Origin: Seminavis robusta
Lineage: Eukaryota > Bacillariophyta > Bacillariophyceae > Naviculales > Naviculaceae
Direction: 5' to 3'
Length of the DNA stretch: 64,000 nucleotides
Assembly (NCBI GenBank): GCA_903772945.1
Contig: CAICTM010000032.1
Coordinates: forward strand, 104,394 to 168,393
Shown: one piece after another, positions 40,652-50,573 of the stretch
Layout of the letters: each line of letters starts with the position of its first letter
Numbering within the stretch: the stretch's first letter is position 1
The notes under the pieces: model-generated
Database searches by the model: none
Seen by the model: only the letters and a program-made list of their open reading frames with translations
Told to the model about the DNA's origin: nothing
Position numbers and translations under genes: made by a program

Positions 40652-41538
40652 AGAAGCTACTGGTGATGCATACAAAAGAGGGGGGGGCGTGTGAATGTGA
40701 ATATCCCCCCTTCGAATCGTAGAGATCACCTTTTCCACAAGTAGTATCCATTATGGCTACATTTATTAAAGAGGGTGTATCTGATATCCTGACGGAATAC
40801 TGGGCCAGGGACCCAAACAGTCATGACGTTTCAGCACATCTAACGATATACACCGGTAGAGTGGAGTCGAAAACCACAGCAAAGCGTCGAAACTTCCACG
40901 GTCATGTACACGGGACGATTCAATAGGTCATCCATGCATGCTTCGATTCGAAAGATGTGGTCCTCACCGATTGCTCGTTTGGATAATACGTGTACGTCTG
41001 TAGCTAGGTACACTATTTAATAGGTACCGGTTACCCAAGAACAACTTTTGAGCGCGTCTTTGTCAAGTTTTGGGCCCTTGAAAACGACAGACTGTGAGGC
41101 ATCGAGTGCATGGCTTGCTGGCAAGATGGCAGCAGTCGCAGATTTCCACGGTCCATGCTGAGAACAGTTTGGAGTGCAGTGGATGGATCTGACTGCATGT
41201 CTTTCTGCCCGTCTGCCCGCTTTCATACCGTAGAAAAAGTCTTAAGAAATAGATAGTCACAAAAATGAAGACTGTGACTTTATGTTTAATGAACGAAAGC
41301 ACGTGGCTAGGATCCAATGTCCAGTCACCTGCGGTAATTATGGCATGCGAAGTTAGTTTGCGAATACTGGTTAGTTCCTGAGTCATCTGCCTCGAACGAT
41401 TAGCTACCGGTACCGGTATGACCACCCCTCTAAAAGAGCTCTTCACTTTGTAAACACTGCAGATCGATCTCACAATTCTTCTTTTCTCACCACGCTAGTT
41501 ACTTTCACCGTAGCTATTAACAGCTAGCAACCAACACC
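40652..41538. other. Intergenic stretch, nothing recognised
   Basis: About 890 bases. Open frames on the minus strand at 41063-41473 have no recognisable domain and are not called. Confidence 0.5.
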
Positions 41539-42882
41539 ATGACGAGCAATACTACAACTACATCGACAAGTAGTACGAGAACTAAGGACGGCGACTGTCG
41601 ACAGAGCCAATTGGCGGCCGACTTGAAAGCCAAAGGCCGTCAATGTTTCGCCGCAGGAAAGTACGATGAAGCGCTCAAGCAGTACAATCGAGCCCTGACC
41701 GTGATCAAGGCATCGACGACGAATGAATCGAGCGCCTTGGTGGCCGATTTGCACGGCGACATGGCGGCGTGTCACGAACACCAAGGCGATACCCCCAAAG
41801 CCGTGGAACTGCTCAAGAAACGCATTGCACTGGAAACCAAGCTGTTTGGCAACGAATCGTTGGAAGTGGCGCAGACGCATCAACGCATTGGAGACTTGTT
41901 ACGGAACAGTGGCAAGTATCCCGCGGCCATTTCGCGGCTCAAGAGTGCCCTTCAGATTCTTACGACGATGGAATCCTCCAACCCGGTGCAAATAGCGCAA
42001 GTGGACTATCGTTTGGGAGTGTGCTACCAAAATTTGCCGGATGACAATCAAAACGTGACGCTCTTTCACTTGACGCGTGCCATGGACACGCTCGAACATG
42101 AGGCAAACCAAAAAGAACCACTTGTATTGTTGGACGCCACCCATTGTTCCAATGCTCTGGCACGCATTATGCAAGACGAAAAGAAAATCTACAAAAAGGC
42201 CATTGACTATCACAAAACGACTCTTAGCCTGGCAGAACAATGTACGGGATTGGAGACAGAGGAACAGACCGAAACGGTAAAGTCTCTCATCGTTTCCAGC
42301 CACGTCAATATCCCCCTTTGTCGACAAGAACAAGGAAAGTACGACAAGGCATTGAAACTCCACAAGAAAGCTCTGGGGATACTCATTAACATTCATGGAT
42401 ATCATCACACCGAAACGGCCTCGTGTTTGACCAACATTGCCATTTGTTACGAAAAGCAAGGACAGCCGAAGGATGCCCTACGATACTACACACAAGCCGA
42501 AACGTCCCTTTTGCAATCGTCATCGGAGCAGGTGCAAGCACAAACGCGTCAGCTCTACGTCAAACTGTGGCGCTTTCATCAAGCGCAAAAGAATCCAATA
42601 AAAGCCCAAGAATACTACGACAAGGCCCAACGGGTGGCATCCGCATTGGCGGGGGACGAGTGGCAAGCCGTCACGAGCCAACAAGTGGCTCACTGCGTCG
42701 AACTCAAAACGGGTTTGGTTTCGACAGCTGGTGGCAACTGTGGGGGTACACCCGATAAACTGACCAGCCATACCAGCCGCAAACTGGATCGTCGTCATCG
42801 TCCTCGAAATAGATCGAAAAGTCCTGCAAGGCATTCTCCCGTGGTGACTGGCAAATCCATTCGACGAACGGTGGCAGCATAA
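41539..42882 (+). CDS. TPR-repeat protein, kinesin-light-chain/NPHP3-like
   Basis: A 447-residue protein built from about eight tetratricopeptide repeats: LKAKGRQCFAAGKYDEALKQ, VADLHGDMAACHEHQGDTPK, HQRIGDLLRNSGKYPAAISR, CRQEQGKYDKALKLHKKALG and NIAICYEKQGQPKDALRYY. Repeats of about 42 residues with paired Ala/Gly/Tyr positions resemble kinesin-light-chain-type TPR (TPR_10/12). The C-terminal 40 residues are basic and Arg/Ser-rich (KLDRRHRPRNRSKSPARHSP). TPR arrays mediate protein-protein contacts; no enzyme domain is present. The Ser/Thr-rich N-terminus is low complexity. Cytosolic by lack of a targeting signal. Confidence 0.85.
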   Translation: MTSNTTTTSTSSTRTKDGDCRQSQLAADLKAKGRQCFAAGKYDEALKQYNRALTVIKASTTNESSALVADLHGDMAACHEHQGDTPKAVELLKKRIALETKLFGNESLEVAQTHQRIGDLLRNSGKYPAAISRLKSALQILTTMESSNPVQIAQVDYRLGVCYQNLPDDNQNVTLFHLTRAMDTLEHEANQKEPLVLLDATHCSNALARIMQDEKKIYKKAIDYHKTTLSLAEQCTGLETEEQTETVKSLIVSSHVNIPLCRQEQGKYDKALKLHKKALGILINIHGYHHTETASCLTNIAICYEKQGQPKDALRYYTQAETSLLQSSSEQVQAQTRQLYVKLWRFHQAQKNPIKAQEYYDKAQRVASALAGDEWQAVTSQQVAHCVELKTGLVSTAGGNCGGTPDKLTSHTSRKLDRRHRPRNRSKSPARHSPVVTGKSIRRTVAA

Positions 42883-43414
42883 CTCTATCAATATGTATCA
42901 TAGAACAGCTTACAAAGAGAGAGAGAGAGACTAAGAGCTATAGCTAGCTAGATCAAAGAGATGCATCGTGAACACTATAGCGAGCGAGAAGGTGTATCGA
43001 TTTGACATCATCGTTTCCTTTGCGGTGTCGTCTATGCAACCATTCCACAGTCGTCTGAAACTCGAACATGGATGCAAACATATATGGGTGGAGGAAGAGG
43101 AGCTGGTGGCTAAAGTGGTAACGTTACAAGTAGCAATGCTGATGCTGAATGCACCTACAGCGAGGCCGAAAAGAACCCGTAAGACGTTTCTTTCCTGAGC
43201 TATTCACCAGATTCGCAATAAACCGTACGTACCGGGACTACCGGTAGGTCTCCCTACCCTACCCTATAAAAGGTTGCTGCAGCTCACTACAGCAACTCTA
43301 TTCGCAACGAAGAAGAAAACCGTACTAGCTAGTTTTCCCCAATACGTGCAGTTTCCGTTCAAAGGTTGCAGCTGGCTCCAGGATCTCTATTCGCAACGAA
43401 GAAGCCAGTGATTC
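42883..43414. other. Intergenic stretch with a duplicated 20-mer
   Basis: No gene. The 20-base word CTCTATTCGCAACGAAGAAG occurs twice (about 43297 and 43386). A GA-dinucleotide run lies near 42917. Confidence 0.5.
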
Positions 43415-44686
43415 TTATGATAACTCCTTGGTCTGTTGCTGTCGTGCTTCGGCAATCCCCAGTACCACATCGGCCGCCGCTGGTCCCAATTCGTTCATTT
43501 TGTATCCCCCTTCTTGCAGGACCAAACAAGGGATACTACTAGTAGCGCCGTGCAGTCTACTCCCAATCATGCGACCCAGGGGTGTGTAATCGGGCGGTGT
43601 CATGGCAAATCCCGCCCGTCGCAGTGTGACGGGATCTCCCTGCAAGGTATCCAATCCCATCGAGACAATGAGGGCGTGTGCTTGAAACTGGTCGAAGATC
43701 CGGTCCAAACACTGAGCGAGGGCGGGTTGGTAGTGTTGTTCCCACGTGGCTCCAGGAGGCAGTGGAGCATGATAGGTGGTTTCATTGTTATCCTCGGTAA
43801 AGCCACTGTGAAAGGGATAATCGTGATCGGGATGACAATGAATGGACGCCACCAGGACGTGTGGATGATTGTAAAAGATGGATGCCGTACCATTGCCGCA
43901 GTGATAATCGATATCGAGAATGGCCACTCTTTCATAGGCGTTTTGTTGTTGTAAGAGTGTCTGGGCGGCATGGGCGGCTTGATTGAGGTAACAATATCCA
44001 CCAAAGGAATCGGTGGCGGCATGATGACCGGGATGCGTGGGAATGGCATAGACGACGGCTTGTGGCTGAGACGTCGCCAATTGTAAGGCGTGTTGTACAA
44101 TGGCGGCATCTTCTTGTAGTTCCGACAGTAGTTGTCCAAAGATGGGAGTACAATTGTCGGTACAGTAATATCCCATTTGTCCCATGACGTTTCGACTGGG
44201 TCGTTGGTGGGGGTCTCGTGGAAGCGGGGTATTTCCAGGGATCAATGCCGGAATGCTATTAGTGTGGGTATTGTCTATCTTCTTGTCATTTTGTGTCGTC
44301 GTGCTATTCAAGGAGGCCATGGGATCGCGACCCTGTTCGCCTAGATCACTCCATTGTTGCCACGCAGACTCCAAAAACTTCAACAAGGCCACATTCTGGG
44401 TATCCTTGTACAATTCTTGTAAGGATAATGAGGATTCCGATGAAGAAGAAGGAGTCTCAAAGGAAATGGATAAGGAAGAAGATTTTGCAGCATTTTGAAA
44501 TGCCCGGAGAATGTAGGATCGTCGAATCCTAGGATGATTAAAGTCGTCCAGAGCATCCAAACGAGATTCCTCATCCGAGATGATTATCACTCCGTCCTTA
44601 TCAAACTTCAGATCCTCGGGAGTTATCTTGGAGACTACCACCACGGAGGAACTACCACCACTATCAACGTCACCAGAGTCTGTCAT
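43415..44686 (-). CDS. Histone deacetylase/acetylpolyamine amidohydrolase-fold enzyme
   Basis: A 423-residue Zn-dependent deacetylase. The catalytic signatures are present: HPGHHAATDSFGGYCYLNQA (the His-His charge relay region), LDIDYHCGNGTASIFY (Zn ligands Asp and His), GLDTLQGDP (third Zn-ligand Asp) and LQEGGY with the active-site-region Tyr. The N-terminal 120 residues are Ser-rich and contain a HPRIRR segment. The HPGHHA and DYHCGNGT forms are closer to bacterial acetylpolyamine amidohydrolases and class II enzymes than to class I HDACs. The substrate may therefore be a small acetylated amine or a protein lysine. No membrane or signal segment is present. Confidence 0.9.
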   Translation of the reverse strand: MTDSGDVDSGGSSSVVVVSKITPEDLKFDKDGVIIISDEESRLDALDDFNHPRIRRSYILRAFQNAAKSSSLSISFETPSSSSESSLSLQELYKDTQNVALLKFLESAWQQWSDLGEQGRDPMASLNSTTTQNDKKIDNTHTNSIPALIPGNTPLPRDPHQRPSRNVMGQMGYYCTDNCTPIFGQLLSELQEDAAIVQHALQLATSQPQAVVYAIPTHPGHHAATDSFGGYCYLNQAAHAAQTLLQQQNAYERVAILDIDYHCGNGTASIFYNHPHVLVASIHCHPDHDYPFHSGFTEDNNETTYHAPLPPGATWEQHYQPALAQCLDRIFDQFQAHALIVSMGLDTLQGDPVTLRRAGFAMTPPDYTPLGRMIGSRLHGATSSIPCLVLQEGGYKMNELGPAAADVVLGIAEARQQQTKELS

Positions 44687-44974
44687 CTTGGCTTTGCTTC
44701 CCTATTATTTGTGAACTTGGCAAGCAAGGCAATCGGATAGCATGCAAAGGTTTTGTTCCGCCAAAAGTTAGATCCAAAGATCCTTCCACATCGAAGGACA
44801 GACGGCGTTGGATGCTGACGTATCACTCTTTTTGTTCCGAATTCTCGAGTGGAACAAAAAGCAAACGCTCCTCACTTTTTCTCACAACGTTTTGACATTC
44901 GCTCACCATATCATACTTCTCCCTTTGAAAGGACCGCCTCAAGACGTTGCTGCTGCAACAAACTAATTGCCACC

Positions 44975-45772
44975 ATGATGATTCCCCGCGTCTTTCTCCT
45001 TGTCTCTGCGTTACCACTCTTACTACTAAGTGGCGCATCGGTCGAAGCTTACTTGGCAACACCCCGACTGTCGCTGTCAAGGTCCACTACACCATTATCA
45101 TCTGCTTTGAACATGGCAGCGCCCTGGTTTCGTCAAAACTTGGCTTCCACATATGCCCAACAAAAGCAGACCGCTACTACCGTGGTCGTTGAAACGGTAG
45201 AGTTAGTAGAGGCGCTGGAAGACACAACCACAACCACAATCCCTAACACCAAAGCGGCAGTCCAACCAGACGAAGCAACTGCCCGTGCCTTGCTGACATA
45301 CCGTTTGCAACTCGAAATGGCAGCCAGAGCCAAGGAGATGGCCCAAGAAGAAGATCCAGAAGTTGTTACAGCCGCGCCTACGAAAACGACACTGTCCACG
45401 AATCCTGTCGTCGACGAAACAACTTCCCGTGCCTTGCTCACATACCGGTTGCAACTGGAAACCGCCGCCAAAACATTCCAGGCCAAAGTCAAGGCAGAAC
45501 AACAGGCTCGCTCCTTGTTATCGTATCGATTGGAACTCGACAAGACGGCCCCAGAAGAGCCCGCCGGTGCCTTGGAGTCCTTGGAATGCTCCGAAAGTGG
45601 CGGAGGCACGATGAATAATAATAGCCGCAGAATGATCCCACAGCCACTCTCGGAACAGGAAGAACGGGAACGTGCCGCCAAGTACGCTGCCATTGATTGC
45701 ATGGAAGAACGAACCTTTACCATGCTGCAAGATTTGGGCATGATTCAACCATCCCTCGACTTTTCCATCTAA
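44975..45772 (+). CDS. Targeted protein with three LLxYRLxL repeats, unknown
   Basis: A 265-residue protein from the ATG at 44975 (context CCACCATGATG). Residues 1-24 are a signal peptide (RVFLLVSALPLLLLSGASVEA) followed by YLATPRLSLSR, which resembles a secretory or plastid transit region. The body contains one motif three times: RALLTYRLQLEMAARA, RALLTYRLQLETAAKT and RSLLSYRLELDKTAPE, spaced by Thr/Val/Glu-rich linkers. The C-terminus (EERTFTMLQDLGMIQPSLDF) is compact. I do not recognise the repeat. It could form short amphipathic helices. Upstream sequence is open to 44849 but without an ATG. Confidence 0.6.
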   Translation: MMIPRVFLLVSALPLLLLSGASVEAYLATPRLSLSRSTTPLSSALNMAAPWFRQNLASTYAQQKQTATTVVVETVELVEALEDTTTTTIPNTKAAVQPDEATARALLTYRLQLEMAARAKEMAQEEDPEVVTAAPTKTTLSTNPVVDETTSRALLTYRLQLETAAKTFQAKVKAEQQARSLLSYRLELDKTAPEEPAGALESLECSESGGGTMNNNSRRMIPQPLSEQEERERAAKYAAIDCMEERTFTMLQDLGMIQPSLDFSI

Positions 45773-46045
45773 GCAGTCGAACACAACGAATAAAACGAAC
45801 GCAAGTGGCTCTTCCTTTCAAGCAACCACAGCTTTCTCCTATCGTTTTAGGTACTGTAGCCTTGATCTTTTTATAATGAAGAGTCCCACTTCACTGTCTC
45901 AACCTCGTATGGCACAAGCAAGAAATAGGATGAATCGAATCAAGCCAGATATAGATAGGACAAATCGAACAAACGTCTTTCATCTGTTCCATTCGGGACA
46001 GCGCCAAAGTCACGAAACCTCTGCCAAAGACCACAAGATTGTTGA
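45773..46045. other. Short intergenic stretch
   Basis: No gene is seen between the LLxYRLxL protein and the decayed ankyrin-like sequence. Confidence 0.4.
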
Positions 46046-46491
46046 TCACAACTCGTCCAACTGGTCACCAGCTACGGTACCGTATCGTCTCCCTGTGGGC
46101 AGCCATTCTTGTTGGCATACGCGACACTTCAAATCGACGTTTGTGCTGATTCCCCATCGACAGCGATTTTCTTGTTGTGCATACGGCTTGAGGCAGTCCA
46201 GATGGCCACCCACGCACGTCAAAGCCATTTCTGGGCTTCCAGATGGCCACCTCGTGCAGCATTGGAGCATGTCGTTGGGGGACGACGTCTGGTGCGCATA
46301 TTGCAGCATGTCCACATGACCCTGCAAAGCAGCATTGGGCAGAAAACACCATTCCTGGGCCACCTCTTTGCAGCTTCACAACTGGTCACTTCATTTCCAC
46401 TCCACGGACAGCCAGTTTCATTGGCGTGGTATACGAGACAGTCCAAATCACCACCACCTACGCCACTTGCAGTGGAGTAGCTCCAGTTCAA
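46046..46491 (-). pseudogene. Decayed ankyrin-like (GHLxCLxYA repeat) gene
   Basis: On the minus strand three overlapping frames carry pieces of the same repeat family: GGGDLDCLVYHANETGCPWS, RGGHLEAQKWL, QGHVDMLQYAHQ and VGGHLDCLKPYAQQ. The pattern A-x-x-G-H-L-x-C-L-x-Y-A-x-x-x-G-C-P-W is the divergent ankyrin type common in algae and large DNA viruses. The pieces are in different frames, so the gene is broken by frameshifts. Confidence 0.6.
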
Positions 46492-46851
46492 GGGCTGTCA
46501 CTTTCATGGGTGAACATGTACAATATATGACGGGAGACGTTATGGGTTAGAGGGGACTATGGGGAGGATGGGTGGCAGAGGAGGAGGGCAGGACGCAAGA
46601 ACGCAAGCCAAACAACCGCTTGAGTGAGCAGAGCAGCATCAAAACCAAAGAAGGAGAGGGTGGCAAGAGAGGAGGGCCGGCAAGTCGGGATCCCTGTTTG
46701 CATGACATTCCCATTGGTTTGTGCAGGAAAGTTCCCTGCTCCTTTCCCCCTGGGGACAATGGACAGCCACACTGACCAGCCAAGCTAGAAGCAACATGCT
46801 CAATGTTACAAAGGTACCAAAAACACACACACACAAGACTTCAACCTTGTC

Positions 46852-47010
46852 AAATTGCCATCAAAGTTTGGGTGCCAGGACAGACTGTTCTACTACAGTT
46901 GTAATAATTGCCAGTCATATTTAAACCCTCAAGTCTTCACCAGTTTGAATTGTTCTTGGGGGAGAATTGCCACAAAATCCAAAGGTCTTGGGTGTAATTC
47001 TGTTCAGACT
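46852..47010 (-). pseudogene. Truncated duplicate of an internal piece of the CRAL-TRIO-like gene
   Basis: Nucleotide blocks here (AAAGTTTGGGT, AACCCTCAAGTCTTCA, TTGTTCTT and GGGTGTAATT) occur in the same order as in 47530-47665 inside the neighbouring minus-strand gene. The fragment is about 150 bp, degraded, and has no open frame. Confidence 0.55.
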
Positions 47011-47093
47011 AGCTAGCTACTATACATGTACTTGCCTAATCACAAAGTTGATTATATGCAAAATTTTCTTACTGTACATGTTCAGATAGTGAG

Positions 47094-48005
47094 TCAAGTC
47101 TGATCATTCTGGTTTGTAATTACCTGATGCACCTCATCTAAAGTCATGACCTGTAAAGCTGCCCCTAGCAAGGAAAAGTCTGCCTCATTCTTTTTCCGAA
47201 GTGTCAGGAATTCGTGGACATGGCTGATCATTCTCTGTCTTCCCGCTTCTTCTGTTGGCATTTTGTACAGTCCATCAATGCGCCGTCCTTCAAAACCTGG
47301 AATTTGATATCCCAAATGATATTTGCCTTTTTGATCGTCGCGCAAAAATCTCTTGAACAAGGCCCACCAAAAGTTGATCGTTGTGGATGGATTGAGCACA
47401 AACACGTTCTTTGTGTTTTGGGGATACGATTTGAAAAGGTGATGCCCCGATTTTTCAAACAGCTCTGAATCAAAGGATGCCATTGTTGTCCCCTCACATT
47501 CACAAACCAAAGTAAATCCTAGTCGAATGGCCATAAAGTTTGGGTACATACTGTTCCAATGGTAATAATGGCCAGCCATATAAACCCTCAAGTCTTCATC
47601 TGTTCTAATTTGTTCTTTGGGAAGAAGCTTTGCCATATCCATGGTTTTTGTGTAATTTTGTTGGAATGGCAGGTGATCCACAGCAAGCATGTGCCCCGGA
47701 CACATGAGGGAGAACTCGTGAAACAATTTGGCTCCCTCTTTGGGAGTGTCATTGATTCTGTATTCTTGTCGAAAACATTGCATCAAGTAGACACGCTCCA
47801 GAACTTGTTCTACAGTTTCATTGATGTTTGTGAGGGCATACTGAACATATTCAAAATCGGATAGATTCTGAATTCTGTCGTCCTGCTCGACACTGGCCTT
47901 GATGTTGACAGCCCTGGCAATTTCCACCTCAGTAAGCTGCATCAAGGGATCAACAGGCTTTGCCTTGATGACATTGAGGCTGTGTTCCAGTTGTTCTCGA
48001 TCCAT
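47094..48005 (-). CDS. CRAL-TRIO-like lipid-binding protein
   Basis: A 303-residue protein. The N-terminal helical part (residues about 1-100) includes VEQVLERVYLMQCFRQEYRI. The C-terminal part fits a SEC14/CRAL-TRIO lobe: AIRLGFTLVCECEGTTMASF, a helix and SYPQNTKNVFVLNPSTTINF, then WWALFKRFLRDDQKGKYHLG. These parallel the family's core strands and the gate helix. The family binds and exchanges hydrophobic ligands such as phosphatidylinositol or retinoids. No membrane or signal segment is present. A decayed fragment of this gene lies just downstream at 46852-47010. The assignment rests on pattern rather than strict motifs. Confidence 0.6.
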   Translation of the reverse strand: MDREQLEHSLNVIKAKPVDPLMQLTEVEIARAVNIKASVEQDDRIQNLSDFEYVQYALTNINETVEQVLERVYLMQCFRQEYRINDTPKEGAKLFHEFSLMCPGHMLAVDHLPFQQNYTKTMDMAKLLPKEQIRTDEDLRVYMAGHYYHWNSMYPNFMAIRLGFTLVCECEGTTMASFDSELFEKSGHHLFKSYPQNTKNVFVLNPSTTINFWWALFKRFLRDDQKGKYHLGYQIPGFEGRRIDGLYKMPTEEAGRQRMISHVHEFLTLRKKNEADFSLLGAALQVMTLDEVHQVITNQNDQT

Positions 48006-48478
48006 GGTCTATTGTGGTGGGGATGTATTGTGTGAATGTGCGTGGGTCTGTTGCTGTTGCTGTGGGGCTGCTTCGCTTTGTCGCTGTCTGAGTGTCTGGT
48101 GCCCACGACCCACGGATGACTGGCTTCCGCCTGCAGTACTTATTTAACACCGTGCCCCGCCAGCTATGTCATTAAATTTTGTGTTCTCTTCTGGGTGCCC
48201 TCAGAAGGTTTGAGGTTCAAGATCCAGCCAGCAGCGCTGCAATTCTTGATTGCGAAGGTGAACAATCCTCGGGCTTCCCCCAAGCAATCATGCATCTGCA
48301 TTGGTCACGCAAACCACCACGGATCTATCCTCTCACCATGCGACCATGATCCACTGACGCCATCAAAACCAATAATATATATCAAGATCGATCTCATACA
48401 AAACTGACCCTTTGTTTTCTTTCTTTCCTTCCTCGGAAGACTGCTCAGTATCCTCGTCGCAAGCCTACTTGTCCTATC
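48006..48478. other. Intergenic region between divergent genes
   Basis: About 470 bases that must hold both promoters. No recognisable element is seen. Confidence 0.45.
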
Positions 48479-50048
48479 ATGGCACAGCCCCAATCATCAT
48501 TGTTGCCAGCGTCGCATCAGATTCTGTTTCTAGCAATAGTGGCATTGCTGCTTGCAGTGGCAAGATCCGAATATGATGGTCCACTCTGTGTCTCGGAGAA
48601 TAAGGTGTTTCACGTTCGAGTGGATTTGTACTCGGGAGAGCTAGGTAAGCATGGATCGATCCTGTGCATACAGTAGAGTTCGTGGTACTACAGTATCCTA
48701 CTAGCTTATGCTCACCTCTTGGTTTCTCCTGCTCACTCACACACTTACACACACTCCTACATAAAGGATACTACGCCTTTGAAGAATGCGGTCTGGAAAA
48801 TGTGAATCCCACCGTGGCAATGGAAATTGGAGAAACGTACACGTTTATTCAGAAACACCGGAGCAATTACTTTCATCCCATTGGATTTGCCTACTCTCCA
48901 TACGGCGATGAAGAACTGAAAAAGGAAGTCACTCCCAGCACCAGCGAAGGCAACCCAGCGTGTATTGGCAATCTCACGTGTGCCGCACCCATGTACTATT
49001 TGAATGACGAGTATTTGGGGCACTACAGCAACAATCCGACGCTTCTCCAGAATGTGACGGTCAATATCAGTGACAATGGATTGGATGTCTACGAACCACT
49101 CTTCTTTCGAAGTCCCGCCGAATGGACGTCCATGGGAACCTTTAGTATGAAAATGAGATTTGATGATGCCGATATTAAAAAAGACATGTTTATATTCTGC
49201 CACATTCACGAGTGGATGGCTGGACGCATCAAGTTTACCAAAAATGGCACCGTTCTGAACGAACTGGATGTCCCTACGTTGGGCTTTGAATTTGACTACA
49301 ATACACCTCTGCTGTCGGACTTTGACAAGGAATGTGGAACCTTTGGATTGGGAGACTACCAGATTCCGGGACATCCCCACTGTCCCGATCAGTTTGTCTG
49401 TGACAAGGACGATCCCGCCATTGATCCCAAAATGGCACAATTCGGTAGTTGCATTGATGCCATGAATTGTCACATGCTGGTTGGCATGACCACAGGGATC
49501 AAGGCACAGGATGAACGAGCCCTGTTTGTGCATCAAATGATCCCGCATCATCAAAATGCCGTCAACATGGCCAAGGCATTGTTGAAGCGAGACAAACTGC
49601 AATGCGAAGATTTGACGGACCAGGAAACTCCAGATTGTGTTCTCGAGGGAATCCTATATGGTACGTGAAAGTGAAGGAATCCTCTTTCTTCTCTCGAAAT
49701 TGGATGGATTCTTCTGTACTTGTGCCAGCAAGCTCATCATCCTGCATTCTGCAAACTTGCATACATCCTTTTCGGTTCTGTGCGTTTGTTGATACTATAT
49801 GTATAGAAATCGTCAATACACAGAACTTGCAAATCCAGGCCATGTACGATTACTTGGATGCGATGCGCATGCCCGAAGTGGACAATTGTGACGTGAAACT
49901 GGAAACGGTGGCGGATGATACACAACAACAACGACAACAACCAGCACAGGGCAGCAACGCAAGGGGACTTGGTTACTATTATGATTATGGGAATACTGTG
50001 GTTGTAGTACTGGCAGCTTCCATGGTATGGATGCTACTGCAAAGGTGA
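48479..50048 (+). CDS. Secreted cupredoxin-like plus DUF305 protein, three exons
   Basis: Exons 48479-48644, 48767-49660 and 49807-50048 (introns GTAAGC...TAAAG and GTACGT...GTATAG) give 433 residues with all joins in frame. Residues 1-30 are a signal peptide. Residues about 55-230 look like a cupredoxin fold: RSNYFHPIGFAYSP supplies one His, and MFIFCHIHEWMAGRIKF supplies a Cys-x-His-x4-Met set of likely copper ligands. A DUF305 domain follows, with FVHQMIPHHQNAVNMAKALL and EIVNTQNLQIQAMYDYL. A Gln-rich linker and a C-terminal hydrophobic segment (VVVVLAASMVWMLL) suggest membrane or GPI-type anchoring. Copper or other metal handling at the cell surface is a reasonable inference. Confidence 0.85.
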
Positions 50049-50573
50049 TGCAGGATGATAGTACAGTATATACGCACCGTACCGTACCAATCCACATTCA
50101 AGTACCGTACTTGTAGATGCCGTAGGGTTCCATGTCAAGCAGAATTGCTGGAAGGAAAACAACGCTTGAAATCCATTTTGTAGGGAATGCATCGTAATAA
50201 GGTGTACATAAAATAATATCTCCAAGCTTGCAACTCATGCAGATCTAGCTAGATCTAGAGCTAGATAGAATAACCGGTAGCAAGTTTTTGATCGAGCAAG
50301 ATATATCATACTCTCAAGCTCCCATAACCCCCCCCCCCCCCGTATCTATTCTTCCGTAGATAATTTCCCTACTCTAAAAACCCCCGTTATCTATCATCTG
50401 TTCTTTGACAACGTCTACATCCTGTAGCTAGCTATAGAGGGCGTGACTTCTTCCATCCAGATTTCATTCATTCGTTAGGGTTCAGGCTTTGGGAATCATG
50501 CCGCTCTGCTGCTGCATGCTTCCGTCAAAGATCCGTCGTTTTTCGTGTTGAAGCGACGAGAATTCAAGAAGAG
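50049..50573. other. Intergenic stretch with a poly-C run
   Basis: No gene. A run of about 14 C residues lies near 50328-50341, and AGCT/AGATCT palindromes occur near 50240-50270. Confidence 0.5.

Noticed and set aside
41063-41473. 136-codon minus-strand frame in an intergenic gap
   Set aside because: No recognisable domain, low-quality composition and no paralog in the window; length is compatible with chance.
48757-49602. 281-codon minus-strand frame opposite the DUF305 gene
   Set aside because: Plus-strand exons with correct splice sites and clear domains explain the region.
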